Shown here piece by piece: positions 39,099 through 50,489 of a DNA stretch of 64,000 nt. The notes beneath the pieces are model-generated. The model was not told where the DNA came from, ran no database searches, and saw only the letters and a list, made by a program, of their open reading frames with translations. Position 1 is the first letter of the stretch, and each line of letters opens with the position of its first letter. This stretch comes from Prochlorococcus marinus str. MIT 0917 (GTDB lineage Bacteria; Cyanobacteriota; Cyanobacteriia; PCC-6307; Cyanobiaceae), in assembly GCF_027359575.1 (NCBI RefSeq), contig NZ_CP114784.1:1177819-1241818 (forward strand), given 5' to 3'. The position numbers were made by a program, and so were the translations under genes.

Positions 39099-40865
39099 AT
39101 GACATTGCTGGTTCAAAAATTTGGCGGCACCTCTCTAGGAAGCATTGAGCGAATAAAAGCTGTCGCGCAAAAAATCAAATCCAGTAAAGAAAAAGGTAAT
39201 GATCTGGTTATTGTTGTTTCTGCAATGGGACATCAAACTGATGAGTTAACACATCTAGCGTCAGAAATAACTCTTGATCCTCCCAATAGAGAAATGGATA
39301 TGCTCCTATCAACTGGGGAACAAGTTTCTATATCATTATTAACGATGGCCCTGAACGAATTGGGCACGCCAGCAATATCCTTAACTGGGACTCAAGCTGG
39401 AATTATCACAGAATCAGCTCATGGACGAGCAAGGATACTCGAGATCAGGACAGAACGAATAAACAATCTCTTAGGACAAGGAAAAACCATAGTTATTGCT
39501 GGATTCCAAGGAACCAGTCTTGGCATAGGAGGAATTGCTGAAATCACAACTTTAGGAAGAGGAGGATCAGATACTTCTGCAGTCGCTTTAGCAGCATCTC
39601 TTGAGGCTGATAAATGTGAAATATATACCGATGTTCCTGGTGTTTTAACAACTGATCCAAGAATAGTGAAAAATGCAAAATTAATGAAAAGTATTAGTTG
39701 TGATGAAATGTTAGAACTGGCTAGCCTTGGAGCTGCTGTTTTGCATCCTCGAGCAGTTGAAATAGCAAGAAATTTCGGCGTAAATCTAGTAGTTAGGTCA
39801 AGTTGGGACAACCTTGATGGAACCACTTTAACTAGTAAAAAGAATCATATTTTTTCTAAAGGTGGGATAGAACATCGCAGTCCTGTCGATGGGTTAGAAC
39901 TTGTTGAAAATCAAGCAATCGTAGCTTTATCTAATATTCCAGATAGGCCTGGAATTGCTGCTGAGCTTTTTGAATCCTTATCAAAAGGTGGAGTCAATGT
40001 CGATCTAATTATTCAAGCAACACACCAAATAAACTCTAACGATATTACTTTTAGTGTTACAGAAACTGAACTAAATAATGCACTAAATCAATGTGAAAAA
40101 CTTATTAATACTCTTGGAGGTGAAATATCTTCCCAAAAGGGTCTGAGCAAACTAAGTATTTATGGAGCTGGGATAATGGGGAGACCTGGAATAGCATCAT
40201 CTCTATTTCAAACTCTATCTGATTCTGGTATTAATATCAGACTTATAGCAACTAGTGAAGTCAAAGTAAGTTGTGTTATTGATGCACAACTAGGGAAAAA
40301 AGCATTACGTAATGTAGGAGAAGTTTTCAAGCTCACTGATCAACAAATTTCTCTCAATCCTTCTGTTGAAAACAACAACGAGCCAGAAGTAAGAGGCATA
40401 GCTTTAGATAAAGATCAAATCCAAATTTGCGTAAAAAATGTTCCAGATAAACCAGGTACTGCTTCCACTATATGTTCCACATTGGCTGAGAAAAACATCA
40501 GTTTAGACACAATAGTTCAGTCAGAAAGAAAGCAAAAGTATAAAACAAAAGATATTAGTTTCACTTTAAAAAAAAATGATAGAAGTCTTGCCAAATATGC
40601 ATTACAAGAATTGATTTCACACTGGAAAGGATCAACACTCGAAGAAGGAGTATCCATTGTTCGAATTAGTGCAGTAGGATCTGGAATGCCTTTTACAAAA
40701 GGAACAGCAGGTAAAATATTTAGAGCACTAGCAAATCAAAAAATTAATATCGAAATGATCGCTACTAGTGAAATAAGAACAACTTGTATTATCTCAGAAA
40801 AATATGGTGAAAAAGCATTAAATGAAATTCATTCTTGTTTTAAATTAGGAAAGAATGAAAGCTAA
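39099..40865 (+). CDS. lysC: Aspartate kinase with four ACT domains
   Basis: This 588-residue enzyme phosphorylates aspartate in the first step toward Lys, Thr, Met and diaminopimelate. The kinase domain begins LVQKFGGTSLGS (about 3-14) and has TLGRGGSDTSAVALA and IYTDVPGVLTTDPR. Four ACT units follow, with starts such as IVALSNIPDRPGIAAELF, LSKLSIYGAGIMGRPGI, IQICVKNVPDKPGTAS and VSIVRISAVGSGM. Four ACT domains rather than two is the cyanobacterial form; they bind Lys/Thr for feedback inhibition. The dapA-asd pair for the next steps is at 46935-48874, not adjacent. Confidence 0.96.
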   Translation: MTLLVQKFGGTSLGSIERIKAVAQKIKSSKEKGNDLVIVVSAMGHQTDELTHLASEITLDPPNREMDMLLSTGEQVSISLLTMALNELGTPAISLTGTQAGIITESAHGRARILEIRTERINNLLGQGKTIVIAGFQGTSLGIGGIAEITTLGRGGSDTSAVALAASLEADKCEIYTDVPGVLTTDPRIVKNAKLMKSISCDEMLELASLGAAVLHPRAVEIARNFGVNLVVRSSWDNLDGTTLTSKKNHIFSKGGIEHRSPVDGLELVENQAIVALSNIPDRPGIAAELFESLSKGGVNVDLIIQATHQINSNDITFSVTETELNNALNQCEKLINTLGGEISSQKGLSKLSIYGAGIMGRPGIASSLFQTLSDSGINIRLIATSEVKVSCVIDAQLGKKALRNVGEVFKLTDQQISLNPSVENNNEPEVRGIALDKDQIQICVKNVPDKPGTASTICSTLAEKNISLDTIVQSERKQKYKTKDISFTLKKNDRSLAKYALQELISHWKGSTLEEGVSIVRISAVGSGMPFTKGTAGKIFRALANQKINIEMIATSEIRTTCIISEKYGEKALNEIHSCFKLGKNES

Positions 40866-40872
40866 CAATATC

Positions 40873-42909
40873 TCATTTACCAACTAACCTGTGCCTTAAT
40901 TTTTTTATACGATCTCTTAGAATTGCAGCTTTTTCAAAATCTAGCTCTTTAGCTGTTATTTTCATTTTTGATTCCAATTTTTCAATTAATTCAGGCAAAG
41001 ATTCTAAAGACATGCCGTTATCAGATTCCTTAGAACTATGATCTATCAACTTATCAGCAATATCAACAAAATCATCGGTGGTTCCATCTTGATTTAATCT
41101 TCTGGAAAGCTCTAAGAAAGAAAGAATTGAATTACTTGCTTTCTTACCTGCTGGCTTAGGAGTAATGCCGTTCTCAATGTTATAAGTATTTTGAATTTCA
41201 CGACGTCTTTCAGTCTCACTAATAGCCTTTGCCATAGAGTCGGTCATTTTATCCGCATATAACAAAGCTAAACCTTCAACATGTCTTGCTGCTCGACCAA
41301 TTGTTTGTATTAAAGATCTTTGTGCTCTTAAAAATCCTTCTTTATCTGCATCTAGTATTACTACAAGCGAGACTTCAGGTAAATCTAAACCTTCTCTCAG
41401 AAGATTAACTCCGACTAAAACATCATATTCTCCCAGTCGTAAATCTTGAATAATTTCAATTCGCTCGATTGAATGAATCTCTGAATGTAAATAGCGAACT
41501 CTTATTTTATTTTCAGATAAATAATCTGTAAGATCTTCAGCCATTCTTTTAGTGAGAGTTGTGACAAGTATTCTTTGTTTTTTAGATGCTCTTTTTCTAA
41601 TTTCGAAAAGTAAATCGTCAACTTGACCATCTGTAGGACGAACTTCAACTAACGGGTCTAGGACCCCTGTAGGTCTTATAACTTGCTCAACTATATTTCC
41701 TGGTGATTGGGACAATTCCCAATCACCAGGAGTAGCACTTATAAAAACAGTTTGTTTTGCTTTATTCCAAAATTCTGTATCCTTTAAAGGACGATTATCA
41801 GCTGCACTTGGTAGTCTAAAGCCATGATCTATTAGCACTTTTTTTCTAGCTTGATCACCATTGTACATAGCTCTTAATTGAGGACAAGTAACATGACTTT
41901 CATCGATAAGTAATAACCAGTCTTTAGGAAAATAATCAATTAGGCATTCTGGCGCTGAGCCAGGTTCTCTTCCGGAGAGATGACGAGCATAATTTTCAAC
42001 TCCATTACAGTATCCAACTTCTTTTAACATTTCTAAATCATAAATTGTTCGTTGTTCTAACCTTTGAGCCTCAAGTAATTTACCCTCTTGATTAAGAAAT
42101 TCTAATCTGTCTTTTAACTCTTTTCTTATTGCTTTAATTGCAGATTCTAGGCGATCTTTAGGTGTAACAAAATGTTTTGCTGGATATATGTTAATTGAGT
42201 CTATTTTATTTAATATTTCTCCAGTAGTAGGATCGACATAGCTAATACTTTCAATTTCATCTCCAAATAATTCAAGTCTTACAAGTCTGTCATCATATGC
42301 TGGGCCTATTTCTAATACATCTCCTCTAACTCTAAATCTACCTCTACTAATTTCGATATCATTACGTGTATATTGATTAGAGACTAATGATCTCAGACAA
42401 GATCTTAAATCAATACTTTGACCAACTTTAAACTTTACAGAAGCCTTTAAATATTCACTTGGGATTCCCAAACCATATATACAACTAATTGACGCAACAA
42501 CTATGACATCATCTCGTTCGAATAAAGATCTAGTAGCAGAGTGGCGTAACATATCTATTTCTTCATTAATTGATGAAGTCTTTGCTATATAAGTATCACT
42601 TACTGGAACATAAGCTTCTGGTTGATAATAATCATAATAAGAGATGAAATATTCAACGGCATTATCAGGAAAAAACTCCCTTAATTCATTACATAATTGA
42701 GCTGCAAGTGTTTTGTTATGAGCCAAAACCAATGCAGGTCTACCAGTTTGCGCTATCAAATTAGCTATAGTAAAAGTCTTTCCTGTTCCAGTTGCACCTA
42801 ATAAAGTTTGAAACTTTTCTCCGCCATTTACACCTCCAACAAGCCCTTTAATAGCTGATGGTTGGTCACCTTTCGGAACGTAAGGAGCTTTAAGTTTATA
42901 TTCAGGCAT
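40873..42909 (-). CDS. uvrB: Excinuclease ABC subunit B
   Basis: This 678-residue UvrB has Walker A GATGTGKT (38-45), the beta-hairpin [12 protein letters not shown] (91-102) that probes damaged DNA, DESH-type Walker B ([13 protein letters not shown]), the ATGTTPDW-like helicase motifs (SATPGDWEL) and a C-terminal UVR helix pair ([28 protein letters not shown]) for UvrC/UvrA contact. The start agrees with the family. It is convergent with lysC and lies downstream of the DUF561 gene in the same direction. Confidence 0.97.
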   Translation of the reverse strand: MPEYKLKAPYVPKGDQPSAIKGLVGGVNGGEKFQTLLGATGTGKTFTIANLIAQTGRPALVLAHNKTLAAQLCNELREFFPDNAVEYFISYYDYYQPEAYVPVSDTYIAKTSSINEEIDMLRHSATRSLFERDDVIVVASISCIYGLGIPSEYLKASVKFKVGQSIDLRSCLRSLVSNQYTRNDIEISRGRFRVRGDVLEIGPAYDDRLVRLELFGDEIESISYVDPTTGEILNKIDSINIYPAKHFVTPKDRLESAIKAIRKELKDRLEFLNQEGKLLEAQRLEQRTIYDLEMLKEVGYCNGVENYARHLSGREPGSAPECLIDYFPKDWLLLIDESHVTCPQLRAMYNGDQARKKVLIDHGFRLPSAADNRPLKDTEFWNKAKQTVFISATPGDWELSQSPGNIVEQVIRPTGVLDPLVEVRPTDGQVDDLLFEIRKRASKKQRILVTTLTKRMAEDLTDYLSENKIRVRYLHSEIHSIERIEIIQDLRLGEYDVLVGVNLLREGLDLPEVSLVVILDADKEGFLRAQRSLIQTIGRAARHVEGLALLYADKMTDSMAKAISETERRREIQNTYNIENGITPKPAGKKASNSILSFLELSRRLNQDGTTDDFVDIADKLIDHSSKESDNGMSLESLPELIEKLESKMKITAKELDFEKAAILRDRIKKLRHRLVGK

Positions 42910-42998
42910 ATTTTTATTTAATTAAAAAACAAACAAATTTATTAATTTCATATTCTTCAGATTGTAATCAAAAAAAGATTTTAATTACCTTATAAAAT

Positions 42999-43778
42999 TC
43001 ATAGATTAACCGTGGTAACAAATTTAAAGGTATCTATAGCCTGTCTAAGACCATTGACGGTCGCAATCATAGCTAATTCAGTATTTAATTTATTGACTGC
43101 TGAACCAATACCAACCCCATTAGCTCCCGTTGATAAAGCCATGGGGACAGTGACTTCAGAGAGTCCAGAAGCACATATCACAGGCACATCATAATTACTC
43201 TCCTTTAAAGCAGATGCGATAACGAAAGTCGCAGCCAAAGTAGGTGATGCTTTTTCTATTAAACCTAAAGTCCCAGGGCTCATGGGTTTAGAACTTGTGC
43301 CTCCTTCTGTCTGAATTAAGTCGACCCCTCTATCGACAAGGTCTAACGCTAATTGAGCTTGCCTATCTAAAGGCAACACATGCGGAACTGTCACTGACAA
43401 AAACACTTCAGGTAAAAGACGTCGAGATTCAGCAGCTAATGAAAGCACCTCATCAGCCGAGAAAAAACGCCCATCTGGATAAAAAGAATCAAAATTCCCA
43501 ATCTCAATCATTGATGCTCCTGCTTTCACAGCTTCAGGGAAAAGTATTGGTTCCACCGAACTGACACACACAGGAATACTAGAGGCCTCTACAGCTAGCT
43601 CTACTAATTTTGGTTCACAAGCAATGTCCAACAAGTCGGCTCCCCCATGACCTGCTGCTTTCGCAATTAGAAATACTGATTCTTGATTAAAGTTACTTAA
43701 ACCAGAAATTACTTTCAATAAAGATCTATTTTGAATACTCTTTTGAAGTGAAACTGGCAATGTCTGTAAACGTGTCAT
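42999..43778 (-). CDS. DUF561 (Ycf23-like) TIM-barrel protein
   Basis: This 259-residue protein resembles the DUF561 family, also called Ycf23 in plastids. It is a TIM-barrel-like protein: KVISGLSNFNQESVFLIAKAAGHGGADLLDIAC, IPVCVSSVEP, ASMIEIGNFDSFYPDGR, LSVTVPHVLPLDRQ, LIQTEGGTSSKP and a GANGVGIGSAVNKL phosphate-binding-like end. The activity is not known; it is near-universal in cyanobacteria. The ATG at 43778 begins MTRLQTLPVSLQKS. It diverges from tilS across an 85-base gap. Confidence 0.85.
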   Translation of the reverse strand: MTRLQTLPVSLQKSIQNRSLLKVISGLSNFNQESVFLIAKAAGHGGADLLDIACEPKLVELAVEASSIPVCVSSVEPILFPEAVKAGASMIEIGNFDSFYPDGRFFSADEVLSLAAESRRLLPEVFLSVTVPHVLPLDRQAQLALDLVDRGVDLIQTEGGTSSKPMSPGTLGLIEKASPTLAATFVIASALKESNYDVPVICASGLSEVTVPMALSTGANGVGIGSAVNKLNTELAMIATVNGLRQAIDTFKFVTTVNL

Positions 43779-43863
43779 AAAAATATCAACTATTAACCTG
43801 ATTGTGACACTGACTCAGCAAAAGAACTAAAAAAATGCGAATAGAACTCTGAAACCAAAGCAA

Positions 43864-44889
43864 ATGTCACATTCTTCTAAAAATGACATGTCTTGGAGTA
43901 AATGGCATACGCGTTTACACAAAAGGCTGAAACAAAATAAATCTCTGCTTCCCATTAACTCCACACTTCTTTTAGCCATATCTGGTGGCCAAGATTCGAT
44001 GGCTCTTCTTAAATTAATTATTGATCTAAAAAGACTATATAAATGGCAAATAGAAATCTGGCATGGAGATCACCAATGGCATGCTAAATCCGGGGAAATA
44101 GAAGAAGAGTTAAAACTTTGGTGCCTAAATAGGCAAATATCATTTCACTCTAATAAAGCAGATAAAAAAGAAGTACCTAATGAAGAAAAGGCAAGAGATT
44201 GGAGATATAGAAATCTAATAATAAAAGCCAAGTTTTTATCATCAAAGAATATACATTCTCCGTTTACCAGAATATTAACTGCTCATACAGCTACTGATCG
44301 AGCAGAAACAGTAATAATGAACTTAGCGAGAGGAACTGATCTGGTTGGACTTACTACTCTTAAAGAGCAAAGAACTATAGAGAATTATTTAGACTTGGCA
44401 AGACCTCTCCTGATCTTTAATAGACAAGAGACTCTTCAAATTTGTAAAGATTTTGATTTGCCAATTTGGATTGATCCTTCAAATGAAAATATTAATTTGA
44501 CAAGAAATAAAATAAGAAAAGAAATTTTACCAATTCTAAATTCAATCTATAATGGAGCAGACTCTAGAATAGCTTCTGTTGCTAATAGACTTGAAAGTTA
44601 TAACGAAGACCAAAAATTATTTGCAAAACTGGCAATAGAATCTTGCCAAGGAGAAAAAATCAATTCTCTATCAAAAATAAAACTATTAAGTTTAACAAAC
44701 TCTATTAGAAAAATAATTATTTCTAATTGGTTAAAACAATTAGGCGTAAGAAGTGTAACTGCTTTACAAATCGAAGAAATAAATACCAAAATATCTCAAA
44801 GAAAACCACCTGGAACCATCCATCTTCATGGAGAATTCCTCATAAGATGGGATAAAAAAACTATATATATATCAAACAAAACAAATTAA
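43864..44889 (+). CDS. tilS: tRNA(Ile)-lysidine synthase
   Basis: This 341-residue N-type ATP pyrophosphatase modifies C34 of the CAU-anticodon tRNA-Ile to lysidine, which changes its identity from Met to Ile. The PP-loop SGGQDS is at 40-45, followed by [15 protein letters not shown], the [27 protein letters not shown] motif and [20 protein letters not shown]. It lacks the long C-terminal domain of E. coli TilS, as cyanobacterial forms do. It is convergent with the RNase J gene (20 bases). Confidence 0.93.
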   Translation: MSHSSKNDMSWSKWHTRLHKRLKQNKSLLPINSTLLLAISGGQDSMALLKLIIDLKRLYKWQIEIWHGDHQWHAKSGEIEEELKLWCLNRQISFHSNKADKKEVPNEEKARDWRYRNLIIKAKFLSSKNIHSPFTRILTAHTATDRAETVIMNLARGTDLVGLTTLKEQRTIENYLDLARPLLIFNRQETLQICKDFDLPIWIDPSNENINLTRNKIRKEILPILNSIYNGADSRIASVANRLESYNEDQKLFAKLAIESCQGEKINSLSKIKLLSLTNSIRKIIISNWLKQLGVRSVTALQIEEINTKISQRKPPGTIHLHGEFLIRWDKKTIYISNKTN

Positions 44890-44909
44890 AAGACACAAAT
44901 ATTCAGTTA

Positions 44910-46862
44910 CTAACTAATCGCAGATCTGCGTCGTCTTGTTCTTCCAGATGGCATTTCACCTGAATTCCTTTCGCTAGTTGTTTTTTGTTCCACTGGTGCA
45001 CTTGGCTCTTTATTTGTTACGGGTGAATTGTTTGCCTTATTTGGCCCTTTATCAGCATTTTTCTTAACTACTTGTCTTGATTCTAGCTGTTGATCAAGTT
45101 GAGGTTTATATGCACGAGTCCCACCAGGAGCAGGTTGAACAAGACAAAGGATTAATGGTTCAGCTTGAACCTCCCTTCTTAATCGACGAGATAAGCCTGA
45201 TTCAACCTCTCTTTGCAATCCAATCCAATCGACCTCAACTGACTTAGCTCCTGTCTTCATAACAAGCTGTTTCCATCGATTTTCCAAGACCCAATTAATC
45301 TCTCTTTCAGTCCAATTGAGCATTGTTTTAGCATCAACATTTGTTATAACACCACGAAGATTGACCCTTGGAGGTGCAACCATTACGCCATCAGTACTAA
45401 TTGGAGCAAGCACAGTAATAACTCCATCATCAGCAAGTTGCTGACGTTCTTTTAAGACTCGAGTATCTACAACCCCTGTCCTAGAGGAATCTAATAATTC
45501 AACTCCTGATTTAACTGGTGACCCTTGCACAAGAGAATCTGGTCTTAATTCAGCAACGTCACCATTTTCCATAACCAAAACATTCTCTGGATGAACCCCC
45601 ATCGATACAGCAGTTTTTCCATGTAGAACTTGCATTCGGTACTCCCCATGAACAGGAATAAAGTATTTAGGTCTAGTTAATCCAAGCATCCATTTTTGGT
45701 CTTCTTGGCATCCATGGCCTGAAACATGAATACCTTTGTCTTTGCCATAAATAACTTTTGCACCCAATTTTATTAATTTATCAATCGTATGCATTACAGA
45801 AATAGTATTTCCAGGAATAGGACTAGCAGAAAAAATGACAGTGTCACTTGTTTTCAACTGAACATGTTGATGCTCACCTCTAGCGATACGACTCAAAGCA
45901 GCCATTGATTCTCCTTGACTACCTGTCATCAATAAAAAAGTCTCTCTGTCAGGCAAATCTCTAATCTGTTTAATTGGGAAAAACAAATCATCAGGGAAAC
46001 GCATATATCCCAGCTCTCTTGCTTTCCCGACCACATTGAGCATTGAACGTCCTAGCAAGCCAACTTTTCTACCATTTTTCATCGCTAACTCTAAAAGCAT
46101 CGCTACGCGATGAGTTGAACTGGCAAATGTAGTAACCATAACTCTGCCCTCTGCAGTCGCAATGTATCTATCTAAATTTGGAAAAACAGAATATTCAGAA
46201 GGGGTGAATCCTGTGACTTCAGAGTTCGTTGAATCAGATAGAAGGCAAAGAACACCTTTATCTCCATAGTGAGCCATTCTGGCTAAGTCTGAAGGCTGAC
46301 CATCAGGCGGAGTATGGTCAAACTTAAAATCACCAGTAAAAAATACTACTCCTACAGGAGTTGTTACTGCGAAAGAGTAACTATCAGAAATTGAATGTGT
46401 ATTTCTTACAAATTCAACTGAAAAATGTTGTCCAACTTTGATAACTTCTCTTGGTCCACATACTTGTATTGTTGTCCGATCAGCAACTCCTGCTTCCTCC
46501 ATTTTCCCCCTAAGCATAGACATAGCCAGTGGCGGACCATACACAATGGGAATATTAAAGTTCTTTAAATGATGAGAAATGCCACCAATATGATCTTCAT
46601 GTCCATGAGTTACGACCAAACCCCTTATTCGACTTTGATTTTCACGTAAATAAGTAGTGTCTGGCATGACAACATTTACTCCATGCATCCCGTCTGTTGG
46701 GAAAGCCAGACCAGCATCAAGAATCATGATGTCATCACCATATTCAAAGACGCAGGTATTTTTTCCAATTTCTCCGAGGCCGCCTAAGGGAATAATCCTC
46801 AAGCAAGGAGATTTCGATTGATTATTTTTTGAACCTTGAGAATTCATTGAACTTGATGTCAT
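44910..46862 (-). CDS. rnj: Ribonuclease J
   Basis: This 650-residue enzyme has a beta-lactamase/beta-CASP fold with THGHEDHIGG (about 85-94) binding the catalytic zinc ions, LLSDSTNSEVTGFT, STHRVAMLLELA, TGSQGESMAALSR and SGHGCQEDQK motifs and the C-terminal RNase J domain. A tail of about 70 residues is basic and Pro/Lys-rich, ending PSGRTRRRRSAIS, as in cyanobacterial RNase J. The enzyme has 5'-3' exo- and endonuclease activity. I chose the ATG at 46862 (MTSSSMNSQ) over the ATG at 46898, which would add 12 residues of no conserved look; a third ATG lies at 46847. Confidence 0.95.
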   Translation of the reverse strand: MTSSSMNSQGSKNNQSKSPCLRIIPLGGLGEIGKNTCVFEYGDDIMILDAGLAFPTDGMHGVNVVMPDTTYLRENQSRIRGLVVTHGHEDHIGGISHHLKNFNIPIVYGPPLAMSMLRGKMEEAGVADRTTIQVCGPREVIKVGQHFSVEFVRNTHSISDSYSFAVTTPVGVVFFTGDFKFDHTPPDGQPSDLARMAHYGDKGVLCLLSDSTNSEVTGFTPSEYSVFPNLDRYIATAEGRVMVTTFASSTHRVAMLLELAMKNGRKVGLLGRSMLNVVGKARELGYMRFPDDLFFPIKQIRDLPDRETFLLMTGSQGESMAALSRIARGEHQHVQLKTSDTVIFSASPIPGNTISVMHTIDKLIKLGAKVIYGKDKGIHVSGHGCQEDQKWMLGLTRPKYFIPVHGEYRMQVLHGKTAVSMGVHPENVLVMENGDVAELRPDSLVQGSPVKSGVELLDSSRTGVVDTRVLKERQQLADDGVITVLAPISTDGVMVAPPRVNLRGVITNVDAKTMLNWTEREINWVLENRWKQLVMKTGAKSVEVDWIGLQREVESGLSRRLRREVQAEPLILCLVQPAPGGTRAYKPQLDQQLESRQVVKKNADKGPNKANNSPVTNKEPSAPVEQKTTSERNSGEMPSGRTRRRRSAIS

Positions 46863-46934
46863 GGAAAAATTTATGCAAAAAACTTGGTTGTTACCCAAAT
46901 GAAAGTCTGATCCAAACGGAAACGCTTGAATCGA

Positions 46935-47843
46935 TCAAATCAATCTCATAGAAGAGAGTATCTTCACGAGTTCTGCTTTCATTTCGCTGTTTAAAGAGAC
47001 TAAAGGACTTCGAGGAGGTCCAACAGACCAACCGATTAGTTGAAGTGCCGCTTTCACAGGAATGGGATTTGTGGTTGCAAAAAGGGATTTAAAAAGAGGT
47101 TGTAAAATCTCGTGCAAATAAAGTGCATCAGCATATTTACCTTCTAAAAAACTATCTATGATTTTCTTCAAATTAGGACCAACTAAATGACTTGCGACAC
47201 TAACAACGCCTACTGCACCTACTGAAAGCATTGGCAAAACCAAAGCATCATCACCGCTATACACAGCTAGATCTGATCCACAATAGTTTCTTAATTGAGT
47301 CACTTCCTCGGTAGTTCCGCTTGCCGCTTTAAAACTGACTACATTACTGCAATCCATAAGCTTACTTACAATACTAGGCGATATTGAACACCCTGTCCGC
47401 CCAGGAATGTTGTAGAGCATCAAAGGTAACTTTGGGGCTGCTTTTGCAATAGCGCGAAAATGAATTTCTAATCCTTCTTGCGGTGGCTTGTTGTAATAGG
47501 GAACAACAACTAACGCACCATCAGCGCCTGAATTAGCTGCTTCCTTTGTAGCCTCAATCGCCTCAGCAGTCGAATTACTTCCTGTTCCAGCTAAAACTTT
47601 AGCCCTAGATCCTAGGGAATTTCTTACTGTTTCCAGCATCTTTTGCTGTTCTTGCCAAGTTAAAGTTGGTGATTCCCCCGTAGTTCCACATACAACGATT
47701 CCATCTGAACCTTGATCTACTAAATAATTTGCCAAATCAGCCGCAAGACCATAATCAACTTTCCCATCTTCATCAAATGGAGTCACCATTGCGGTTAACA
47801 TCCTTCCGAAAGGGGCTGGTGATAATAATGCTGACTTAATCAT
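46935..47843 (-). CDS. dapA: 4-hydroxy-tetrahydrodipicolinate synthase
   Basis: This 302-residue TIM-barrel lyase condenses pyruvate with aspartate semialdehyde on the way to lysine and diaminopimelate. The Schiff-base Lys172 is in SFKAASGTT, Tyr144 in [10 protein letters not shown] and the Thr pair in CGTTGE (52-57). The length is normal. Its start overlaps the asd stop (47840-47843), so both steps are made together. It is the committed branch point for lysine, probably feedback-controlled by lysine. Confidence 0.97.
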   Translation of the reverse strand: MIKSALLSPAPFGRMLTAMVTPFDEDGKVDYGLAADLANYLVDQGSDGIVVCGTTGESPTLTWQEQQKMLETVRNSLGSRAKVLAGTGSNSTAEAIEATKEAANSGADGALVVVPYYNKPPQEGLEIHFRAIAKAAPKLPLMLYNIPGRTGCSISPSIVSKLMDCSNVVSFKAASGTTEEVTQLRNYCGSDLAVYSGDDALVLPMLSVGAVGVVSVASHLVGPNLKKIIDSFLEGKYADALYLHEILQPLFKSLFATTNPIPVKAALQLIGWSVGPPRSPLVSLNSEMKAELVKILSSMRLI

Positions 47844-48874
47844 GAGTTTTTTGGCAATAAAAGTTCAGCAATCTGTACTGCATTAAGTGCGGCTCCCTTA
47901 CGTATTTGATCTCCACACAACCATAGTTCCAAAGCATTGGGGTTACTTATATCCTGCCTTATACGGCCAACAGATATTGGGTCTCTTCCGGTTACATCTT
48001 GTGGCATCGGAAAACGATTGTTTTCCAAATCCTCAAGGATCTCAACTCCTGGTGCAGATTCCAAAATCTCATAAGCTTCTTTTACTGAAAAAGGCTTTGT
48101 AAATTCAATATTGACCGCTTCGGAATGCGCTCTAAAAACTGGAACTCTTACACATGTTGCGGTCAAAGAAAGCTCGGGATCTCCAAGAATCTTTCTGGTT
48201 TCATTAACCATTTTCATCTCTTCCTCGCAATAATTATTCGATTGCAAAGGTGAATTATGCAAAAAAAGATTAAATGCTAAGGAATAAGGAAGAACTTTAC
48301 TTTCTGGAGTTATTCCATTTAAAACTTCTTGACTTAATTTTCCTAGTTCTTCCATTGCCATTGCACCTGCACCACTAGCTGATTGATAGGTTGATACAAC
48401 TACCCGTTTAATAGGAATATTCCTAGTCAATGGAGATAGAACCAACGCTAATAAAATTGTCGTGCAATTCGGATTAGAAATTAAACCTTTGTGTTTACTC
48501 ACATCAGCAGGATTGACTTCGGGAACAACCAAAGGAACATTATCGTCCATTCTAAATGCACTGGAGTTGTCAATCATCAAAGCTCCAGAGCTTTTGATTC
48601 TATCTTTCCACTTTCGAGATATTGAACTACCAGCTGAAGCCAAAATTAAATCTACATTTTCAAAACTATCTTCAGTTGTCTCTTCCACTTTTAAATCTGT
48701 TCCACAAAAACTTTGCATCTCCCCTGCTGAACGATGAGAAGCAAGTAAAATTAATTTTTTTATAGGAAAAGATCTCTCTTCAAGCAAACTCAATAATTCC
48801 TTACCTACAGCTCCACTTGAACCAAGTATCGCAACTGTAAGAGGTCTATTTGGAAGAAGAATCTGTGGGTTCAA
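47840..48874 (-). CDS. asd: Aspartate-semialdehyde dehydrogenase
   Basis: This 344-residue enzyme reduces aspartyl phosphate to aspartate semialdehyde with [14 protein letters not shown] (18-26) binds cofactor; Cys137 (SNPNCTT) is the nucleophile and DRxxxSxxE-type residues ([13 protein letters not shown]) contain the catalytic His. The substrate enters from the aspartokinase at 39099-40865 and the product feeds dapA downstream. It diverges from the trigger factor gene with a 153-base gap. Confidence 0.97.
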   Translation of the reverse strand: MNPQILLPNRPLTVAILGSSGAVGKELLSLLEERSFPIKKLILLASHRSAGEMQSFCGTDLKVEETTEDSFENVDLILASAGSSISRKWKDRIKSSGALMIDNSSAFRMDDNVPLVVPEVNPADVSKHKGLISNPNCTTILLALVLSPLTRNIPIKRVVVSTYQSASGAGAMAMEELGKLSQEVLNGITPESKVLPYSLAFNLFLHNSPLQSNNYCEEEMKMVNETRKILGDPELSLTATCVRVPVFRAHSEAVNIEFTKPFSVKEAYEILESAPGVEILEDLENNRFPMPQDVTGRDPISVGRIRQDISNPNALELWLCGDQIRKGAALNAVQIAELLLPKNS

Positions 48875-49027
48875 ACTTAATAAAGAGAATAAAAAGGCTT
48901 AACAAAAAAATTTTTCTTATTGGAAAAATCAACAAATAACAAATTTTTCGATACTTTTTAGGCCACAATAGCTTTGGAAGTGAATTAACGCTTTCTTACG
49001 CTAACCAAATTTGAGAATTCCGTTTCA

Positions 49028-50446
49028 ATGAGTGCTGCAAAATTAAAAGTAACAACCAGTTCGAAACCCAATAGCAGGATTGCTGTAGCGGTTGAAGTTC
49101 CTGCAGATCGATGCAAAAAGAGTTATGACGAAGCTTTAAGTAAACTAAGCAGATCTATTTCAATTCCTGGTTTTCGCAAAGGTAAAGTTCCAAAAGCAGT
49201 AGTTATTCAACAACTTGGGGTCAAAAGGATACAAGCCTCTGCATTAGAATCACTATTGCAAAAAATATGGACAGAAACTTTAGATCAAGAGGGAATTGAA
49301 CCTTTATGTGAGCCTGAACTAGAAGATGGATTTGAAACTATTTTAGAAAATTTTAACCCTGAAAAATTGCTTACATTAAAACTTGAAACTGACATAGCTC
49401 CTATTCCAACTTTAAAGAAATCTTCGGGTCTAACTGCTGAAGTAGAGAATTTAATCTTTGATCCAAAAAAAGTAGATGAACTAATTGAGCAATCCAGAGC
49501 TCAACTTGCAACTAAGGTCCCAGTTAATGATCGTGCCGCAAAAAAAGGCGATATTGCGCTGTTAAGCTTTAAAGGAAGTTTCTCAGATGATGGAAGCGAA
49601 ATTAAAGGAGGAAGCGGTGATTCAATAGAAATAGAACTTGAAGAAGGCAGGATGATTCCTGGGTTCATTGAGGGTGTGATTGGAATGAATATCAATGATA
49701 AAAAAACATTAAAATGCCAATTTCCCAAGGATTATCATCAAGAAGATGCCAAAGGAAGAAAAGCTGAATTCAAAGTCAGTCTAGAAGATTTAAAAATCAA
49801 AGAGTTACCAGAGCTAAATGACGAGTTTGCGAAGCAAGCAAGTGATAAAGAAAATATGAATGACTTACGAGCAGATCTTGAAAAGAGGCTAAAAGAAGAT
49901 ACTGAAAGAAAACAAGCAAAGAATCGTCAGGACTCACTGCTTGAAGCCTTGGTCAAAGAGCTTGAAGTTGAGCTGCCCAAAACTCTTATTGAACAAGAAG
50001 TACGAGTAATTGTTGAACAAACAGCTCAAAATTTTGCTCAGCAGGGAATTGATGTCAAATCAATGTTTACTCCAGAGCTTGTAAAATCTCTAATGGAGTC
50101 CTCAAAAGGAGAAGCAGAGAAAAAGCTGCGTCAAAAACTAGCTTTAAATGCTTTGGCTAAGTCTGAGAAAATCGAAGTTTCACAAAAAGAAATCAATTCA
50201 AAACTGAAATCTATAGAAGAGGAAATCAAGCTTTCAAACGAAAAAAATATTGATGAAAGTCGTCTCAAAGAAGCTATTACTGATGATTTGTTGCAAGAAA
50301 AATTATTTGTTTGGCTTGAAGAGAATAATACTGTTTTAGAAAAAGACCCAGAAAAAAACAAGGATCAAAGCAAAGAGAAAAGTTCTAAAAAGACAACAAC
50401 AAAAACAAATAAAGAAAAGAAAAGTTCTAAAACACCCAAATCCTAG
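49028..50446 (+). CDS. tig: Trigger factor
   Basis: This 472-residue ribosome-associated chaperone has an N-terminal ribosome-binding domain with the motif GFRKGKVPKAVV (about 53-64), a central FKBP-like isomerase domain (KKGDIALLSFKG... GFIEGVIGMNINDKKT) and a helical C-terminal domain. An extra 30-residue tail (DPEKNKDQSKEKSSKKTT) is Lys/Ser-rich and basic. It is followed at 43 bases by clpP and clpX, the usual cyanobacterial order, which links nascent-chain folding to proteolysis. Confidence 0.96.
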   Translation: MSAAKLKVTTSSKPNSRIAVAVEVPADRCKKSYDEALSKLSRSISIPGFRKGKVPKAVVIQQLGVKRIQASALESLLQKIWTETLDQEGIEPLCEPELEDGFETILENFNPEKLLTLKLETDIAPIPTLKKSSGLTAEVENLIFDPKKVDELIEQSRAQLATKVPVNDRAAKKGDIALLSFKGSFSDDGSEIKGGSGDSIEIELEEGRMIPGFIEGVIGMNINDKKTLKCQFPKDYHQEDAKGRKAEFKVSLEDLKIKELPELNDEFAKQASDKENMNDLRADLEKRLKEDTERKQAKNRQDSLLEALVKELEVELPKTLIEQEVRVIVEQTAQNFAQQGIDVKSMFTPELVKSLMESSKGEAEKKLRQKLALNALAKSEKIEVSQKEINSKLKSIEEEIKLSNEKNIDESRLKEAITDDLLQEKLFVWLEENNTVLEKDPEKNKDQSKEKSSKKTTTKTNKEKKSSKTPKS

Positions 50447-50489
50447 TTTCTACGCATAGATTAAAAGTACTAGTTATCTACAGTTTAAG